A stretch of DNA of 7,842 nt, taken from positions 18,473-26,314 of the forward strand of contig JAGQYU010000065.1 in the NCBI GenBank assembly GCA_020435885.1, given 5' to 3'. The notes below the pieces were generated by a model, which saw only the letters and a program-made list of their open reading frames with translations, was not told where the DNA came from and ran no database searches. Each line of letters begins with the position of its first letter. Position 1 is the first letter of the stretch. Positions 6,342 through 7,842 of this stretch are shown piece by piece. The stretch comes from Flavobacteriaceae bacterium. GTDB taxonomy: Bacteria > Bacteroidota > Bacteroidia > Flavobacteriales > Flavobacteriaceae. Both the position numbers and the translations under genes were made by a program.

Positions 6342-6911
6342 GTGAAAAAAAGATTATTTTATTTATTAAAAGTTTCTTTGTTTTTCTTTTTTATCATTGC
6401 TCTAATTTCATGTGGTAATGATATCAAAGAAGTGCAAGACTTTTTGGCCGATAAGAACCTACCTATTGGCGTAGCTAAAAATGTGAATTTAGTACATACA
6501 GATTCCGGCAGAGTTAAAACAAAACTCATCTCACCTTTATTAAATGATTTTTCCAACCGAAAAGAACAACCTTACCAAGAGTTCCCTGAAGGAATAATGA
6601 TTACAAATTTTGATAAATTTGGCGATTCCGTTACTCTAATGGCAAATTATTGTAAAACATATACCAAAACAGGCATCTCAGAAGTTAATGACAATGTAGT
6701 GGTAATCAACTATAAAGACAAAAGTAAATTATATACCGAGCAACTTTTTTGGGATCAAACAACTCACTATATTTATACTGAAAAACCTTTTAAATTAATA
6801 ACAAAAACAGATACCATACACGGTAAAGGTTTTGAATCTAACGAAGATCTTTCTAAAGTAACTATGAAAGATATTTCCGGTACTGTTTATGTAACTGAAA
6901 TTAAAGATTGA
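6342..6911 (+). CDS. lptC: LPS export ABC transporter periplasmic component LptC (lipoprotein form)
   Basis: LptC receives lipopolysaccharide from the LptBFG transporter in the inner membrane and passes it to the LptA-type bridge. The 189-residue length suits the family. The GTG at 6342 is the only possible start, because the TAG at 6330 closes the frame just upstream. The N-terminus is basic and hydrophobic (4-23), ending in the lipobox LISC with Cys24. This copy is therefore predicted to be lipid-anchored, not held by a transmembrane helix as in E. coli. The rest fits an OstA/LptC beta-jellyroll: GVAKNVNLVHTDSGRVKTKL (43-62), YQEFPEGI (78-85), DSVTLMANYCKTY (95-107), the hallmark LFWDQ...IYTEKPF (135-150), then TDTIHGKGFESNEDLS (156-171) and SGTVYV. 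A second cysteine, Cys104, is unpaired. It follows the second paralogue by 9 nt, and its TGA overlaps the next ATG by one base. I call the family from these motifs and the conserved neighbourhood. Confidence 0.88.
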   Translation: MKKRLFYLLKVSLFFFFIIALISCGNDIKEVQDFLADKNLPIGVAKNVNLVHTDSGRVKTKLISPLLNDFSNRKEQPYQEFPEGIMITNFDKFGDSVTLMANYCKTYTKTGISEVNDNVVVINYKDKSKLYTEQLFWDQTTHYIYTEKPFKLITKTDTIHGKGFESNEDLSKVTMKDISGTVYVTEIKD

Positions 6912-7114
6912 TGACAAAATTTTGGAAATTTTTTGAATACGCTTATCTAGTAATAGCTGTAGTTCTTTTTGTTGATGGTTTTACCCGATTAAATACCGAA
7001 CCACAAAAAGCATACTTAATTATTGGCTTTGGTGTTTTAGCAATTTTTATGTACTTCTTTAAAAAAAGAATGCGAAAACGGTTTGAAGAAAGAAATACAA
7101 ATCAAAATCAATAA
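6911..7114 (+). CDS. Small two-helix membrane protein of unknown function
   Basis: This 67-residue protein has two predicted transmembrane helices, about residues 9-27 (YAYLVIAVVLFVDGF) and 34-51 (AYLIIGFGVLAIFMYFF). They are joined by a short polar turn and followed by a strongly basic tail, KKRMRKRFEERN. The positive-inside rule puts the tail in the cytoplasm. I choose the ATG at 6911, which shares its A with the lptC stop (TGATG). The in-frame TTG at 6908 just before it would only add one residue. The gene sits between lptC and the CNNM gene in the operon, a position where flavobacteria commonly carry a similar small hypothetical protein. No enzymatic motif is present. A helper or anchoring role for a neighbouring membrane protein is possible but not shown. 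Confidence 0.82.
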   Translation: MTKFWKFFEYAYLVIAVVLFVDGFTRLNTEPQKAYLIIGFGVLAIFMYFFKKRMRKRFEERNTNQNQ

Positions 7115-7117
7115 CTG

Positions 7118-7842
7118 TTGGAACTACAACTTTTCATAATTGTTGTTTCCATAATACTTTCCGCTTTTTTTTCAGGGATGGAAATTGCATTTATTTCATC
7201 TAATAAAATGCATATTGAACTGGAAAAAAAGAAAGGTAATTTTTTGGCCAAAGTTTTACATAAACTTACCGAAAAACCTTCCAAGTTTATTACAACCATG
7301 TTGGTTGGCAATAATATTGCACTAGTTGTTTATGGTTATTTTATGGGGGAATTATTGATGCCATATTTAAAACCTATTCTACCAAACGATTTTATAATAT
7401 TACTGGTACAAACTATTATTTCAACACTTATCATTTTAATAACAGCAGAATTTTTACCCAAAGCCATTTTCAGAATTTATTCTAATGAGGCTTTAAAAAT
7501 CTTTGCCATACCTGCATACATCTTTTTTATCATTTTTTATATAATTTCAGAATTTATCATTTTTATATCCGACACTGTTCTTAAAGTATTCTTCAAAACA
7601 TCGGCAGACAATGTACAATTGGCATTTACCAAGGCAGAATTAGGCAATTATATTACCGAACAGTTGGAAACGGTGAATGAAGAAGTAGATTCCGAAATAC
7701 AAATATTTCAAAATGCATTGGATTTTCATGATGTGCGTGCCCGCGAAGCCATGATACCAAGAACTGATATTGTAGCTATTGAGGTGAACGATTCCATTAA
7801 AAATCTTAGAGAACTTTTTGTAGAAACAGGTTTATCAAAAAT
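7118..7842 (+). CDS. CNNM/CBS-domain membrane protein, CorC/TlyC 'hemolysin' family (3' end missing)
   Basis: The frame begins at TTG 7118, 3 nt after the stop of the previous gene, and runs off the right edge, giving 241 visible residues. A stop at 7112 rules out a start further up. The next ATG (7178) would remove the first membrane helix, so I prefer TTG. The CNNM domain fills residues 1-160. Helix 1 ends in the hallmark FSGMEIAFISSNK (18-30), followed by MLVGNNIALV (61-70) and AEFLPKAIFR (110-119) and a further hydrophobic stretch at about 128-150. A cytoplasmic linker (FTKAELGNYI..., 170-200) leads to REAMIPRTDIVAIE (209-222), the start of the CBS pair. The C-terminal CorC_HlyC domain lies outside the window. 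Members are often labelled hemolysins, but several are magnesium or cobalt efflux transporters or act in Mg2+ homeostasis. Here the SGxE, GNN and E..PK residues expected for cation binding are present. GldE of gliding motility is a relative, but its usual neighbours are absent, so I do not use that name. Confidence 0.9.
   Translation, partial: MELQLFIIVVSIILSAFFSGMEIAFISSNKMHIELEKKKGNFLAKVLHKLTEKPSKFITTMLVGNNIALVVYGYFMGELLMPYLKPILPNDFIILLVQTIISTLIILITAEFLPKAIFRIYSNEALKIFAIPAYIFFIIFYIISEFIIFISDTVLKVFFKTSADNVQLAFTKAELGNYITEQLETVNEEVDSEIQIFQNALDFHDVRAREAMIPRTDIVAIEVNDSIKNLRELFVETGLSK

Noticed and set aside
6359..6556. 65-residue minus-strand frame opposite lptC
   Set aside because: Antisense to the lptC signal sequence and fold, with no motif.
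7108..7311. 67-residue minus-strand frame at the start of the CNNM gene
   Set aside because: Antisense to the conserved FSGMEIAF region; the plus-strand frame explains the sequence.
7118..7842. CNNM protein as gliding protein GldE
   Set aside because: The family matches, but the usual gldE neighbours are absent and lptC is adjacent, which fits the general CNNM member.

Overview
The window reads as chromosomal DNA of a member of the phylum Bacteroidota, most likely a flavobacterium. The base composition is AT-rich. Shine-Dalgarno sequences are essentially absent. The tRNA gene has no encoded CCA and is preceded by a textbook Bacteroidota promoter (TTG, 20-nt spacer, TAnnTTTG). The gene order type III pantothenate kinase / outer-membrane protein / secreted TPR protein / LptC / small membrane protein / CNNM transporter matches my recollection of flavobacterial genomes. 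I see no insertion sequence, phage gene, CRISPR array or other sign of recent mobility.

Left part (1-1604): the 3' portion of an RsuA/RluB-type rRNA pseudouridine synthase runs in from the left edge and ends at a stem-loop terminator. An intergenic stretch with two small dyads leads to a 210-residue predicted lipoprotein of unknown function. This gene converges on a minus-strand tRNA-Phe(GAA), and both end at one shared bidirectional terminator. The tRNA promoter lies between the tRNA and coaX, which is transcribed away from it.

Right part (1605-7842): seven plus-strand genes are packed with gaps from -4 to +20 nt, so they look like one operon. They are coaX (CoA biosynthesis), a beta-barrel-like outer-membrane protein, two tandem paralogous secreted TPR-like proteins, the LPS-export lipoprotein LptC, a 67-residue two-helix membrane protein, and a CNNM/CBS membrane protein cut by the right edge. 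Apart from coaX, every product is predicted to be in the envelope or exported. This suggests, by inference only, an envelope-biogenesis module.

The most noteworthy content is the tandem pair of TPR-like proteins. They keep the same seven cysteines and a nearly unchanged C-terminal third ending in an identical tail, while their middles have diverged and the second copy has lost a recognisable TPR. Three of the last four genes use TTG or GTG starts. A Bacteroidota -7 element overlaps the stop codon of the second paralogue, just ahead of lptC. No gap between genes exceeds about 115 nt, apart from the 228-nt interval holding the tRNA.
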